Assembly: GCF_000759675.1 (NCBI RefSeq)
Contig: NZ_BAWM01000021.1
Location: 1-64,000 of the forward strand
Direction: 5' to 3'
Length of the DNA stretch: 64,000 nt
Origin: Neobacillus niacini
Lineage (GTDB): Bacteria; Bacillota; Bacilli; Bacillales; Cytobacillaceae
This document shows positions 33,198 to 45,729 of this stretch, piece after piece. The notes under the pieces were generated by a model. The model did not search any database, was not told the origin of the DNA, and saw only the letters and a list, made by a program, of their open reading frames with translations. Made by a program: the position numbers and the translations under genes. How positions within the stretch are numbered: position 1 is the first letter of the stretch; every line of letters starts with the position of its first letter.

Positions 33198-34715
33198 ATG
33201 AGTCTTGAGGAATTAACATCATATAACTGGGGCATCATGACACCAGAGTTCATCATCGTTGGTGTTGCAGCGCTTCTCACATTGATAGATTTATTTATGC
33301 CGAAAAAACAAGACCGCCGAATCCTCGGCTGGATCGCAATCATGGCTGTAGGTGCTGCCATGGTATCCCTAGCTGGACTACTTGGTGCAGCGCCTGAATC
33401 AATTTTAGAGGATACTTTCCGTCTTGATTCTTTTGGAAAAGCATTTAAATTCCTTCTGCTTGCAGGGGGGGCGCTTGTATTATTTTTAGCTGTCTCTTAC
33501 AAGGCTGATGAGGGGATGGAAGAATACCGCGGTGAATTTTATTATTTATTCCTAACCGGATTACTCGGCGGAATGATCATGACATCCAGCGGTGACTTAA
33601 TCACGTTATTTATCGGTCTTGAGTTGTTATCTATTTCTTCTTATATTCTAGCGGGTATTCGCAAGCACAACTTGCAATCAAACGAGTCGGCAATGAAATA
33701 CGTCATCAACGGCAGTATTGCCACCGCGATTACTTTGTTTGGATTGAGCTATGTATATGGCTTAACTGGCACAACGAACTTGTTAGCGATAGCTGGGACG
33801 CTTCAGGCGTTAGCTGACGCACAGCATGCTTATTTGCTAGGACTGGCATTCTTGATGATATTCGTAGGGTTAGCCTTTAAATTGGCTGCCGCACCGTTCC
33901 ACATGTGGGCGCCAGACGTGTATCAAGGTGCACCAACACCGGTTACAGCATTCTTGAGCGTTGTTTCGAAAACAGCAGGCTTTGTGATTGTGGCTCGTAT
34001 TTTGATTTCTGTTTTTGCAGTAGCGGCTACAGAAGGTCCAGGATCGATTCCGATTCTTTATAATATGCAGGACTATATTGCGGTCGTTGCTGGAGCTACG
34101 ATGATCATCGGAAACGTGGTTGCTCTTAAACAAAGCAATATTAAAAGAATGTTTGCCTACTCAAGTATTGCCCACGCCGGTTACATTCTTGTGGCGTTCA
34201 CGACACTGAGCTCGAACTTCTTTTACAGTGTTTGGTTCTATTTATTAGCTTACTTGTTCATGAACCTTGGTGCTTTTGCTATCATCCAATTAGTGGAGGC
34301 AAAAACAGGTTCAACGAGAATTGCTGATTTCGCAGGGTTGTATCGACGTTCACCGATTTTGGCAGTGGTAATGGGGATCTTGTTAATTGCTTTAGCCGGT
34401 TTCCCAGGAACAGCAGGCTTCATCGGAAAGTTGAACATTTTTATCGGCGCCTTTATGGTTCAGGAACCGCATTATGTATTAGCGTCCGTCATGATTGCCA
34501 CAACGGTAGTTTCGTATTTTTACTATTTTGGTATCATGACGCAAATGTTCTTCCGCCCAGCAGCGGACGACAGCAAGTTTACGAAAATTCCAGTTGGAAT
34601 CGTGGTTGTCTTAATTATCACCGTCGCAGCGTCTATACTGTTGGGAGTGTTCCCAGACATCGCCATCGACTTCGTGAACGAAAACTTCAACCAATTCGCA
34701 GACTTTTTACAATAG
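33198..34715 (+). CDS. nuoN: NADH-quinone oxidoreductase subunit N
   Basis: A 505-residue antiporter-like subunit, last of the operon. LITLFIGLELLSISSYIL, FKLAAAPFHMWAPDVYQGAP and the C-terminal antiporter pattern are present. RBS GGAGGGTGATGAAGG. The operon then ends; no nuoE, nuoF or nuoG is found. Confidence 0.95.
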   Translation: MSLEELTSYNWGIMTPEFIIVGVAALLTLIDLFMPKKQDRRILGWIAIMAVGAAMVSLAGLLGAAPESILEDTFRLDSFGKAFKFLLLAGGALVLFLAVSYKADEGMEEYRGEFYYLFLTGLLGGMIMTSSGDLITLFIGLELLSISSYILAGIRKHNLQSNESAMKYVINGSIATAITLFGLSYVYGLTGTTNLLAIAGTLQALADAQHAYLLGLAFLMIFVGLAFKLAAAPFHMWAPDVYQGAPTPVTAFLSVVSKTAGFVIVARILISVFAVAATEGPGSIPILYNMQDYIAVVAGATMIIGNVVALKQSNIKRMFAYSSIAHAGYILVAFTTLSSNFFYSVWFYLLAYLFMNLGAFAIIQLVEAKTGSTRIADFAGLYRRSPILAVVMGILLIALAGFPGTAGFIGKLNIFIGAFMVQEPHYVLASVMIATTVVSYFYYFGIMTQMFFRPAADDSKFTKIPVGIVVVLIITVAASILLGVFPDIAIDFVNENFNQFADFLQ

Positions 34716-34780
34716 ACCGGCAACTTTGGGGGAAGAACCCGGTCTTGGTCAACATAGAGGGGTAACGATATAAAGTGAAA

Positions 34781-34811
34781 GAAGAGGCAAAGGCGCCCTC
34801 TTCTTTTTTTC
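34781..34811 (+). terminator. terminator of the nuo operon
   Basis: GAAGAGG pairs with CCTCTTC, followed by seven T. Confidence 0.85.
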
Positions 34812-34855
34812 TTTATGCACTTAATTTATGCATAAAGGCAGTTTTTTGCATAAAC

Positions 34856-34868
34856 GGTGACAGGCACC
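34856..34868 (+). repeat. dispersed GGTGACAGGCACC core
   Basis: Exact 13-bp core in the nuoN-ywzB spacer. Confidence 0.7.
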
Positions 34869-34998
34869 GAAAAGTGTCACAAAATAGACACAATTACAAT
34901 CCGAAGAAATATTACAATTATTACAGAAAATGAAACCTTTTACGATTTCAACCGTCAGTATGGTAGAATGTTTTTTGGTCTTAAAAGGAGGTCAATGG

Positions 34999-35256
34999 AT
35001 GGTTGAGGATTTTGGACAAATTGCTTTGCTAAGTATTTTCTCACACCTGGTGTTTATTGCATTGGCGTGGTGGGCGCTGCAGTCGATTCGCTTAGATAAG
35101 CTGCTGAAACCGAACCATGTGTTCCAAGCACGATTACTTTATATATTGTTGGCCATTATCATCGGATCATCGGTTAGTAATTTTTTCCTGGACTACCTTC
35201 AATGGTCAAGGCAGCTGCCTTTAATTTTACAATACATACAATTGGTAAAAATTTAG
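34999..35256 (+). CDS. ywzB: DUF1146 membrane protein YwzB
   Basis: An 85-residue protein with two membrane helices (about 8-28 and 47-68) and the QSIRLDKLLKPNHVFQARLL connecting loop typical of DUF1146. ATG 34999 is chosen because AAAGGAGG lies 7 nt upstream; the open frame extends further but without support. It precedes ywmB and murAA as in B. subtilis. Function unknown. Confidence 0.82.
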   Translation: MVEDFGQIALLSIFSHLVFIALAWWALQSIRLDKLLKPNHVFQARLLYILLAIIIGSSVSNFFLDYLQWSRQLPLILQYIQLVKI

Positions 35257-35555
35257 GTCTTCATACATGTATCTTTTTCAGAGAAAATTGAGTACAATTC
35301 TCTTTGTGTGAAAAAAAAGTGCAATCTGAATGAAAAAGCTAGCAGCTTAGAAAATAGATAGAAATACGTTTAGGCAATGCGAAACATTTAAATGTGAAGA
35401 ACATCACGCAAAAATTTGTACCTATCTAACGAAGGAAAATAGGTAATTTTTAAAAAAAGATCTTCTGATTCAAAAAGCTTGTCCAAAAGTGTCGACATTT
35501 CCCAAGTATGCTATGCCTCCCCTTGGTAACAATGGTAGTAAGGGGGAGAGTAGAG

Positions 35556-36302
35556 ATGAAGAGAAAAACAAAAGTACTTTTGATTATAAGCGTGATGATA
35601 ATGGTTGGTTGGATGGCGGTGCTGGGGAGTTCGATGACCCGTGCAGCCGATGACCTGGATTTATTGAAAATCGCAGGTGTTTTTCAAACAGAAGATATTT
35701 TGCTCGAAGAATGGTCGTTTTATGCAAGGGAGCATTTGGTTGACCTGAATACAGAAAAAGAAGTGCAGGAATATGTGAAGGAGCTTCAGCAAAAGTTTCC
35801 AGGTTGGAATTGGTCCACAAGTAAGACCAGCGACAAATGGGAAGTAACAGCAGTATCTCCGACTTCTAAACACCACACAGAAATGCTTCAAATTATGGCA
35901 ACCCACACAATACAACCTGTTAATGCGTATATAGTATATAGGGTCAGTGGTAACGAGTGGAATAAGGAGATGGAGTCCTTTTTCACAAATGATCCATTGG
36001 AAAATAGGATATCTGACATATTTCGGGGGAATCCAACAATTTTCTCTGGTATGAAGGGTAGCATAAGTGATAAGATGGATATTGCTATACCAACTATTGC
36101 AAATGATTTATTGGAAGTTTTTGATGGGAAAGAAATCGAAGCGTTAAAAGAGGATACGTTCATGTCTGTATCGGCGAACTCGCCAATGTTTTCAGACTCC
36201 ATAGCGCAGGACATGAATTTACAAATTGGCATACGCTCCGAAGGATTGGGCGGCAAGACTACCATCGTAGTTGGCACACCAATCATTACGATTGAATATT
36301 AA
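35556..36302 (+). CDS. ywmB: YwmB-family exported protein
   Basis: A 248-residue protein with an N-terminal hydrophobic signal segment (about 5-27, [20 protein letters not shown]) and a TATA-box-binding-protein-like two-lobed YwmB domain. ATG 35556 follows AGGGGGAGAG. Located immediately before murAA, as in B. subtilis, suggesting a cell-envelope role that has not been defined. Confidence 0.82.
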   Translation: MKRKTKVLLIISVMIMVGWMAVLGSSMTRAADDLDLLKIAGVFQTEDILLEEWSFYAREHLVDLNTEKEVQEYVKELQQKFPGWNWSTSKTSDKWEVTAVSPTSKHHTEMLQIMATHTIQPVNAYIVYRVSGNEWNKEMESFFTNDPLENRISDIFRGNPTIFSGMKGSISDKMDIAIPTIANDLLEVFDGKEIEALKEDTFMSVSANSPMFSDSIAQDMNLQIGIRSEGLGGKTTIVVGTPIITIEY

Positions 36303-36334
36303 TATAGAGAAAATGGACGCGGAGGGGAATACTC

Positions 36335-37645
36335 TTGGAAAAGATCATCGTCCGCGGCGGACAAAGGCTTAATGGATCGGTTAAAGTAGAAGGTGCAAAA
36401 AATGCGGTCCTGCCTGTACTCGCTGCCACATTATTAGCAAGTGACGGAAAAAGTGTAATTCGTGATGTACCTACACTCTCCGATGTATACACAATTAATG
36501 AAGTATTGCGCAACTTGAATGCGGAAGTTGCCTTTAACAATAATACAGTTGTCGTTGATGCATCAAGGGTGTTGAAAGAAGAAGCGCCGTTCGAATATGT
36601 TCGGAAAATGCGTGCATCTGTCCTCGTGATGGGTTCCTTATTGGCACGCAATGGTCGTGCTCGTGTGGCCCTGCCAGGCGGATGTGCGATTGGTTCTAGA
36701 CCGATTGACCAGCACCTTAAGGGCTTTGAAGCTATGGGTGCTAAGGTTAAAGTAGGAAATGGTTTTATCGAAGCGGAGGTTGATGGCCGCTTAAAGGGAG
36801 CAAAGATATACTTGGATTTCCCAAGTGTTGGTGCAACTGAAAATATCATGATGGCTGCCACTCTTGCACAGGGTACTACTATCATTGAGAACGTAGCGAA
36901 GGAACCAGAAATCGTTGACCTCGCTAACTTCTTGAATAAAATGGGCGCAAATGTCCGAGGCGCAGGCACGGGCACTCTTCGTATTGAAGGTGTAGATGTA
37001 CTGTTTGGCGCTGAACATCATATTATTCCTGACCGGATTGAAGCGGGAACCTTTATGGTTGCTGGTGCAATTACGGGCGGAAATGTATTTGTACAAGGTG
37101 CAGTGCCTGAACACCTATCTTCCTTAATTGCAAAAATGGAGGAAATGGGCGTTACGATTATTGAGGAAAATGATGGCGTTCGTGTCATCGGTCCTGAAAA
37201 GCTCAAGGCAGTTGATATTAAAACCATGCCTCATCCAGGATTCCCAACCGATATGCAATCACAAATGATGGCTCTCCTGCTTCGTGCAGAAGGCACATCT
37301 ATGATTACCGAAACGGTTTTCGAAAACCGCTTCATGCACGTGGAAGAATTCCGTCGGATGAATGCTGATATCAAAATTGAAGGGCGTTCTGTTATTTTAA
37401 ACGGACCTTCTAACTTACAAGGTGCAGAAGTTTCAGCAACAGATCTTCGTGCAGCTGCCGCTCTGATTTTAACAGGGTTGGTTTCTGATGGTAATACTCG
37501 CGTAACCGAGTTAAAGCATTTAGACCGTGGTTATGTGAATTTCCATGGAAAGCTAGCATCTTTAGGCGCAGATATCGAACGCGTGAAGGAAGCGGAAGAA
37601 AGTTTTACAGAAGTGGAAAGTTTTATTACCGATTTGAACGCTTAA
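36335..37645 (+). CDS. murAA: UDP-N-acetylglucosamine 1-carboxyvinyltransferase
   Basis: A 436-residue MurA catalysing the first committed step of peptidoglycan synthesis, transferring enolpyruvate from PEP to UDP-GlcNAc; fosfomycin target. The catalytic Cys is in [13 protein letters not shown] (near residue 116). [17 protein letters not shown] and HPGFPTDMQ are family motifs. TTG start, with GGAGGGG upstream. Confidence 0.97.
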   Translation: MEKIIVRGGQRLNGSVKVEGAKNAVLPVLAATLLASDGKSVIRDVPTLSDVYTINEVLRNLNAEVAFNNNTVVVDASRVLKEEAPFEYVRKMRASVLVMGSLLARNGRARVALPGGCAIGSRPIDQHLKGFEAMGAKVKVGNGFIEAEVDGRLKGAKIYLDFPSVGATENIMMAATLAQGTTIIENVAKEPEIVDLANFLNKMGANVRGAGTGTLRIEGVDVLFGAEHHIIPDRIEAGTFMVAGAITGGNVFVQGAVPEHLSSLIAKMEEMGVTIIEENDGVRVIGPEKLKAVDIKTMPHPGFPTDMQSQMMALLLRAEGTSMITETVFENRFMHVEEFRRMNADIKIEGRSVILNGPSNLQGAEVSATDLRAAAALILTGLVSDGNTRVTELKHLDRGYVNFHGKLASLGADIERVKEAEESFTEVESFITDLNA

Positions 37646-37664
37646 TTTCATAAATAATAACGAG

Positions 37665-37706
37665 CCGAAGAGGGTATCTAGTGGGATGCATTCTTCGGTT
37701 TTTTAT
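37665..37706 (+). terminator. terminator of murAA
   Basis: CCGAAGA pairs with TCTTCGG over a 20-nt loop, followed by TTTTTTATTAT. Confidence 0.75.
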
Positions 37707-37743
37707 TATATATTGTTTTTGGAAAATTCAGTTATCTTTTTTT

Positions 37744-37774
37744 AGTCATAAATGCTTGTCCGCCTCCATATGAT
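37744..37774 (+). promoter_or_regulatory. possible sigma-E promoter of spoIID
   Basis: GTCATAAA and CATATGAT are spaced as ATA-N16-CATATGAT, resembling the mother-cell sigma-E pattern. spoIID is a known sigma-E gene. Confidence 0.45.
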
Positions 37775-37831
37775 GGAATGAGAAAGCAGCCCAAGAAAGG
37801 GTGCATAAATTTCATAATTGGAGGCTCCTAC

Positions 37832-38866
37832 ATGAAAAAATTCAAACCACTCATCCTACTAGCGTCATTCTTATTTGCCCTCACCTTACTCATTCCAGCG
37901 ATTTTAGTGTTACCCTTTGGAGATGGAAAGGTAAGCGGTAAATTAGGTGAAAACCTATCCAACAAGGCCCCAAATAGCGAAAATGCTAACAATTCTACAT
38001 CAGACGCTGCAGTTGAAGTCGCGGTTTACCGCTCCACTAAAGGGCAAATCGATAACGTTCCACTAGAAGAATACCTGGTTGGGGTGGTGGCAGCTGAAAT
38101 GCCGGTCGAATTCAAGGAGGAAGCCTTGAAGGCACAAGCCCTGACAGCGAGAACCTATATCGTTAAAAAAATGCTTAGCAAAGACGACTTAGGCGTTCCA
38201 GAAGGTGCACAGGTGACGGATACGCAAATCCACCAGGTTTACCTCAGCGAAGAGCAAATGAGAAATAACTGGGGAATGGAGTTTGAATCGAACTACGCGA
38301 AAATCCTTGCTGCAGTGAGGGCAACGAGTGGGCAGATCTTGACATATGATGGTCAGGCAATCGACGCCTCCTTCTTCTCCACCAGCAATGGCTACACCGA
38401 AAACTCTGAGGACTACTGGTCCAATGAAATGCCTTACCTGCGTAGTGTATCAAGCCCATGGGACAAAAATTCTCCTAAATTTAATTCTATTAAGGAAGTG
38501 ACCGTCAAACAATTTGAATCGGCACTCGGCGTAAAGGTTGGGTCCAGCGTGACGATTGGAAAAATAGTTGAGCGCACCACCGGAAAGCGTGTCGCCAAAG
38601 TGGATTTTAGTGGCAAGGTCCTGACCGGTAAAGAAATTCGCGAAAAATTGGATTTAAGGTCGTCGGACTTTGATTGGGAACGGAAAGGTAACAGCATTGT
38701 GATCACGACTCGCGGCTTCGGACACGGCGTCGGCATGAGCCAATACGGCGCAAACGGCATGGCCGCCGATGGGAAAGACTATCAAGATATTGTGAAGCAT
38801 TACTATCAGGGTGTTGAAGTAACAAACGCAGAGAGTATGCTAGCGACGATTACTGCGCAGAAATAG
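37832..38866 (+). CDS. spoIID: stage II sporulation protein D
   Basis: A 344-residue membrane-anchored lytic transglycosylase that drives engulfment with SpoIIM and SpoIIP. One N-terminal membrane helix, then LEEYLVGVVAAEMPVEFKEEALKAQALTARTY (positions about 92-123) containing the catalytic Glu, and GRGFGHGVGMSQYGA-type C-terminus (here RGFGHGVGMSQYGANGMA). ATG 37832 follows GGAGG by 7 nt. Confidence 0.95.
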   Translation: MKKFKPLILLASFLFALTLLIPAILVLPFGDGKVSGKLGENLSNKAPNSENANNSTSDAAVEVAVYRSTKGQIDNVPLEEYLVGVVAAEMPVEFKEEALKAQALTARTYIVKKMLSKDDLGVPEGAQVTDTQIHQVYLSEEQMRNNWGMEFESNYAKILAAVRATSGQILTYDGQAIDASFFSTSNGYTENSEDYWSNEMPYLRSVSSPWDKNSPKFNSIKEVTVKQFESALGVKVGSSVTIGKIVERTTGKRVAKVDFSGKVLTGKEIREKLDLRSSDFDWERKGNSIVITTRGFGHGVGMSQYGANGMAADGKDYQDIVKHYYQGVEVTNAESMLATITAQK

Positions 38867-38879
38867 CTTGTTTGTGGAG

Positions 38880-38907
38880 AGCCAGGCCTTTGGGGGTCTG
38901 GCTTTTT
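38880..38907 (+). terminator. terminator of spoIID
   Basis: AGCCAGGCC pairs with GGTCTGGCT, followed by TTTTC. Confidence 0.8.
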
Positions 38908-39115
38908 CATGGGTTGGATCGTAAACTGGAGGATTTGGCACGTAAAGCTATAAATCGACAGGTAAGCAAATTTTTCCAAAAAGAGGTCATTATTTGAATC
39001 TGGGATTCAGGATTGAGACTTTAGAACCGCTTCAAACTAAAGACAACAAAATCTTTACTAACCTATATCCTTTTTAGATTCAAAAATTGGACAAACAATT
39101 CTCATAGTATAACTA
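38908..39115. other. gene-free spacer spoIID-licT
   Basis: Contains the short phased motif pair listed separately; otherwise AT-rich with no gene recognised. Confidence 0.5.
38937..38966. repeat. 20-bp spaced GGCACGTAA/GACAGGTAA pair
   Basis: CACGTAA at 38939 and CAGGTAA at 38959, a 20-bp period; a weaker TCGTAA copy lies about 20 bp earlier. Same family as 22749 and 53929. Confidence 0.65.
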
Positions 39116-39144
39116 TTGACCTCCATCACGAATGTAGATAATAT
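39116..39144 (+). promoter_or_regulatory. probable sigma-A promoter of the antiterminator gene
   Basis: TTGACC (39116-39121), 17-bp spacer, TAATAT (39139-39144). Confidence 0.6.
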
Positions 39145-39216
39145 AATCTATCAGGATAGTTTGTTTTGAGTAAAATTAATCGATAACTATTGCAAGGTGA
39201 GAGAGGTGAAAATAAC

Positions 39217-40056
39217 ATGAAAATCCATAAGGTGATTAATAACAATGTTATTAGTGTGATCGATGAGCATAATCAGGAGAATGTGATGATGGGCAGGGGG
39301 CTCGCTTTTAAAAAGAAGCCTGGTGATCCAGTGGATGAAGCCAATATTGAAAAGGTTTTTAAAATGGAAAACAAGGATGTCTCGGAACGGTTTAAGACGT
39401 TGCTTTATGAAATTCCAATAGAGTACATGGAAATAGCCGATTCCATTATCGACTATGGCAAAACTGCGCTTGGCAAGAAGTTGAATGAAAGCATTTATGT
39501 TTCGTTGACGGACCATATTCATTTTGCAGTAGAAAGGCATGAGCGGGGGCTTAATATTAAAAATGCTTTGCTATGGGAGATCAAGAGACTCTACCGTGAA
39601 GAATACACTGTTGGTAAAGAGGCATTAAACATTATCCAGGAAAAATTGGGCATTTTACTTCCTGAAGATGAAGCTGGCTTTATCGCCCTTCACTTTGTAA
39701 ATGCAGAATTAAACGAAGAAATGACAAATATTGTGAATATCACAAAAGTTATTCAAGAGGTTTTAACCATTGTGAAATATCATTTGCAAATAGAATTTGA
39801 TGAAGAATCATTAATATATTATCGATTCGTGACACATCTTAAATTTTTTGCACAAAGGATGTTTAGTCAGAATTACATGAATGGTGAAGATGATTTTCTT
39901 TTTAAAGTAGTGAAGGAGAAGTATAAGGATTCCTACTCCTGTACCGAAAAAATAAGAGAATTTATCGAAAAAAAATATCAGTATGAGCTTTCGAACGAAG
40001 AAATGCTCTATTTAACCCTTCATATCGCTAGAATCGTATCAAAGCTGGAACCTTAA
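39217..40056 (+). CDS. licT: LicT/BglG-family transcription antiterminator
   Basis: A 279-residue regulator that binds RAT RNA hairpins and prevents terminator formation when beta-glucosides are present. An N-terminal CAT RNA-binding domain (residues 1-56: MKIHKVINNNVISVIDEH, GRGLAFKKKPGD) is followed by PRD1 and PRD2. Phosphorylatable His residues are visible in LTDHIHFAVERH, ALHFVNAEL, HLKFFAQR and LTLHIARIV, as in LicT. ATG 39217 follows AGAGAGGTG. The next transcript carries two matching RAT sites, so the target is adjacent. Confidence 0.93.
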   Translation: MKIHKVINNNVISVIDEHNQENVMMGRGLAFKKKPGDPVDEANIEKVFKMENKDVSERFKTLLYEIPIEYMEIADSIIDYGKTALGKKLNESIYVSLTDHIHFAVERHERGLNIKNALLWEIKRLYREEYTVGKEALNIIQEKLGILLPEDEAGFIALHFVNAELNEEMTNIVNITKVIQEVLTIVKYHLQIEFDEESLIYYRFVTHLKFFAQRMFSQNYMNGEDDFLFKVVKEKYKDSYSCTEKIREFIEKKYQYELSNEEMLYLTLHIARIVSKLEP

Positions 40057-40066
40057 AAAAAATTCT

Positions 40067-40104
40067 ATGAAAGCGTTGACAGGGGAAATAAGAGATGGTA
40101 CTCT
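40067..40104 (+). promoter_or_regulatory. bgl promoter with overlapping cre site
   Basis: TTGACA (40076-40081), 17-bp spacer, TACTCT (40099-40104). A catabolite-response element, ATGAAAGCGTTGACA (40067-40081), matches the CcpA consensus except for one base and covers the -35 box, so CcpA would repress when glucose is present. Confidence 0.75.
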
Positions 40105-40136
40105 ATGAATATAAATTTCATATCCTTAATTTATTA

Positions 40137-40212
40137 GGATTGTTACTGGTTAAGCAGGCAAAACCTAAATTACCGTCTCTCATTGCTAGAGGTGTGTAGT
40201 TTAGGTTTTTTT
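40137..40212 (+). promoter_or_regulatory. RAT 1 with overlapping terminator
   Basis: The ribonucleic antiterminator spans 40137-40165, beginning GGATTGTTACTG and ending GCAGGCAAAACC. Its 3' end overlaps the arm AAACCTAAA of a terminator that closes with TTTAGGTTTTTTT at about 40199-40212. Bound LicT would block the terminator. Confidence 0.9.
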
Positions 40213-40298
40213 ATTTGCCAAACAGGTATCCTAAACCTGATCCGGACAGGAAAGGAATGCCGCCGGTAAGTGATTAGAAAAGTAAATAATGTGATACA

Positions 40299-43786
<3,488 letters not shown>

Positions 43787-43806
43787 ATCAACCTTCCGTA
43801 TACCTA

Positions 43807-43830
43807 AGCCAGGCGGCCGCCTGGCTTTTT
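43807..43830 (+). terminator. terminator of the bgl operon
   Basis: Perfect AGCCAGGCG-GC-CGCCTGGCT stem followed by TTTTT. Confidence 0.9.
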
Positions 43831-44080
43831 GGTGCAGGAATTGATTTGGCATTGGACCTGCCCCGTGTGCAAATTGAAATCTAAAACTGCCCACCACCAA
43901 AAAATTCACGATTATTTCCTTCTTATTAAACCTTCTATTACCAACGCAGAGGCACGCAAACTTCTACATATCAAATCTCGAAAAATTATCCATCAATTAC
44001 TTTCAACCATGAATCTACCTTATGCAGGGAAGTTCAAAGACCGAGCTTATCACCAACCCACAAAAGAACCACCGCATTCA
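43829..44080 (+). pseudogene. remnant of a NERD-protein C-terminal domain
   Basis: Translation of 43841-44063 gives WHWTCPVCKLKSKTAH, KIHDYFLLIKPSITNAEARK and LLSTMNLPYAGKFKDR. These align with the C-terminal zinc ribbon and helical domain of the NERD protein at 11600-12622 (WRCITCKETSKTAH, VSDYFLLYNPTITRKQF, LLALNLPSTGTKRG). The NERD domain and a start are missing, and it abuts the bgl terminator. Most likely a deletion remnant. Confidence 0.75.
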
Positions 44081-44088
44081 TGCAGTGG

Positions 44089-44514
44089 CTACAATTTTCT
44101 CACTTTCCCTAACAACTTCCCAAGCCCGATAAATTTCCCTTTAAACAGCGCGCCGTATATAAAATAAAAGCAAACAGCGATTCCGGTGACGTCTTTTACG
44201 AGGTCAAACAAGGACGCTGAGCGATAAGGGTAGAATGACTGGTGAATCTCGTCCGTTAACCCGTAAAGTCCTGCTATGACGGCACAGAGGACGTTGAGCC
44301 CTGTGGTGAACGGACCTCGACGCGTGAGGAAGGCCAAAACTAGCAATACGTATAGAATGGCGAACTCTATTAAATGCAGGGATTCTTTGATGGTGCGATC
44401 AAGCCCTGAATCGGGGAGTTCGACGAAGTGATTGGATGGCAGACTCGACATAATCCAAATCGCGCTCATATAGAGAAACGGCAGGATTCGTAGGGTCCAT
44501 TTTAAGACTTTCAT
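44089..44514 (-). CDS. VanZ-family membrane protein
   Basis: A 141-residue protein with four hydrophobic helices. YMSAIWIMSSLPS, HLIEFAILYVLLV and TDEIHQSFYPYRSASLFDLV are the VanZ-like pattern (conserved E, H and the D-E-x-H-Q motif). ATG 44514 has GTGGAGGAAC upstream. Despite the name, most family members have no link to glycopeptide resistance; the role here is unknown. Divergent from spoIIQ. Confidence 0.85.
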   Translation of the reverse strand: MKVLKWTLRILPFLYMSAIWIMSSLPSNHFVELPDSGLDRTIKESLHLIEFAILYVLLVLAFLTRRGPFTTGLNVLCAVIAGLYGLTDEIHQSFYPYRSASLFDLVKDVTGIAVCFYFIYGALFKGKFIGLGKLLGKVRKL

Positions 44515-44656
44515 AAAAATGTTCCTCCACAATAAAAATATTTTTAACAATGATGCATAAAAACTTCAGCACTTTCGAAAAATAAGTACAAAATTTTTTT
44601 TTACTAGTGTATATAATTCTACTTATCTGTTCAGAATGATTGCTGAGGTGATGAAA

Positions 44657-45526
44657 ATGAGAGAGGAAGAAAACAAACGATCTTCTCAAGGTTCCAGCGT
44701 TAAACGCTTTTTCAAAAAGCGTTGGGTATTTCCAGCCATTTATATTGCAAGTGCAGCTATCATTCTGTCAGCCGTTCTTTGGTATCAAAGCAGTGACAAT
44801 GCAACTGACAAGTACGATTACGAGTCTTCAGACCTAACGGGTAAAAAGAATGATACTCCAGCACTTGAAGTAAACTCAGCATTTGAAAACTTGAAAATGC
44901 CTGTGAAAAATCCAATGGATGCAGTTGTCAAAATGGAATTCTATGATTTCAACGCAAGTGAAGAAAAACAGGAAGCAGCATTAGTATTTTACAACAATCA
45001 ATATGTTCCGCATACTGGTGTTGACTTCACATCCAAAGATGGCGAAACTTTCGAAGTAGTAGCTGCCCTAAGCGGAACAGTTACGAGAGTGGAAGAAGAT
45101 GCTACCCTTGGTAATGTCATTGAAATCGAACACGATAAAGGTATTGTAACACAATATCAATCGGTTAAAGATGTGAAGGTTAAGGTTGGCGATAAAGTAA
45201 AACAAGAACAAGTTATTGCCATGGCTGGACAAAGCTTGTTTGATGAAGAATCTGGAACGCATGTACATTTTGAAATCCGTAAAGATGGTGTAGCTGTTAA
45301 TCCGACTAAATTTTTCAACAAACCAATAAGCGAATTGCAGGACGAAACTACAACGGATCAAAATTCAGGAGATAAGAATGCGAAGCAACAAATGATAGAG
45401 GATCCTGCTAGTGATGAGGAAGCTCCTTCTAAAGAAGAAACTCCTTCTAAAGAGGATACTCCATCAGATGAAAAAACTCCATCCGATGACGAATCTTCTG
45501 AGTCTACAGATAAAACAAACTCTTAA
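44657..45526 (+). CDS. spoIIQ: stage II sporulation protein Q
   Basis: A 289-residue forespore membrane protein that binds SpoIIIAH across the septum, part of the engulfment zipper and feeding channel. Membrane helix at about 25-43 (WVFPAIYIASAAIILSAVLW); LytM/M23 domain at about 110-215 with HTGVD and GTHVHFEI; acidic Ser/Thr/Glu/Pro-rich C-terminal tail. ATG 44657 (MREEENK) follows GAGGTG by 6 nt, giving the usual SpoIIQ N-terminus. All M23 metal ligands are present, unlike in B. subtilis SpoIIQ. Confidence 0.94.
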   Translation: MREEENKRSSQGSSVKRFFKKRWVFPAIYIASAAIILSAVLWYQSSDNATDKYDYESSDLTGKKNDTPALEVNSAFENLKMPVKNPMDAVVKMEFYDFNASEEKQEAALVFYNNQYVPHTGVDFTSKDGETFEVVAALSGTVTRVEEDATLGNVIEIEHDKGIVTQYQSVKDVKVKVGDKVKQEQVIAMAGQSLFDEESGTHVHFEIRKDGVAVNPTKFFNKPISELQDETTTDQNSGDKNAKQQMIEDPASDEEAPSKEETPSKEDTPSDEKTPSDDESSESTDKTNS

Positions 45527-45589
45527 TAGTAACAAAGGGGAATATACTAACGGTTCCGTTCCCTATCGCAAACATTAAAAATGTAACCA

Positions 45590-45634
45590 AAAATGACTAT
45601 CAAATTGTAAACTAATTTGATAGTCATTTTTTAT
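45590..45634. terminator. terminator between spoIIQ and the convergent regulator
   Basis: AAATGACTATCAAATT pairs perfectly with AATTTGATAGTCATTT across a GTAAACT loop; T tracts occur on both sides, so it can serve both strands. Confidence 0.9.
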
Positions 45635-45729
45635 TGATATATCAAGCCTTTTACATATTAGTGCTTAATTTTGTACTAGAAATTGTATATTAAAATGCTA
45701 GGGTACAATGACTGTTGTACCCCAACATT

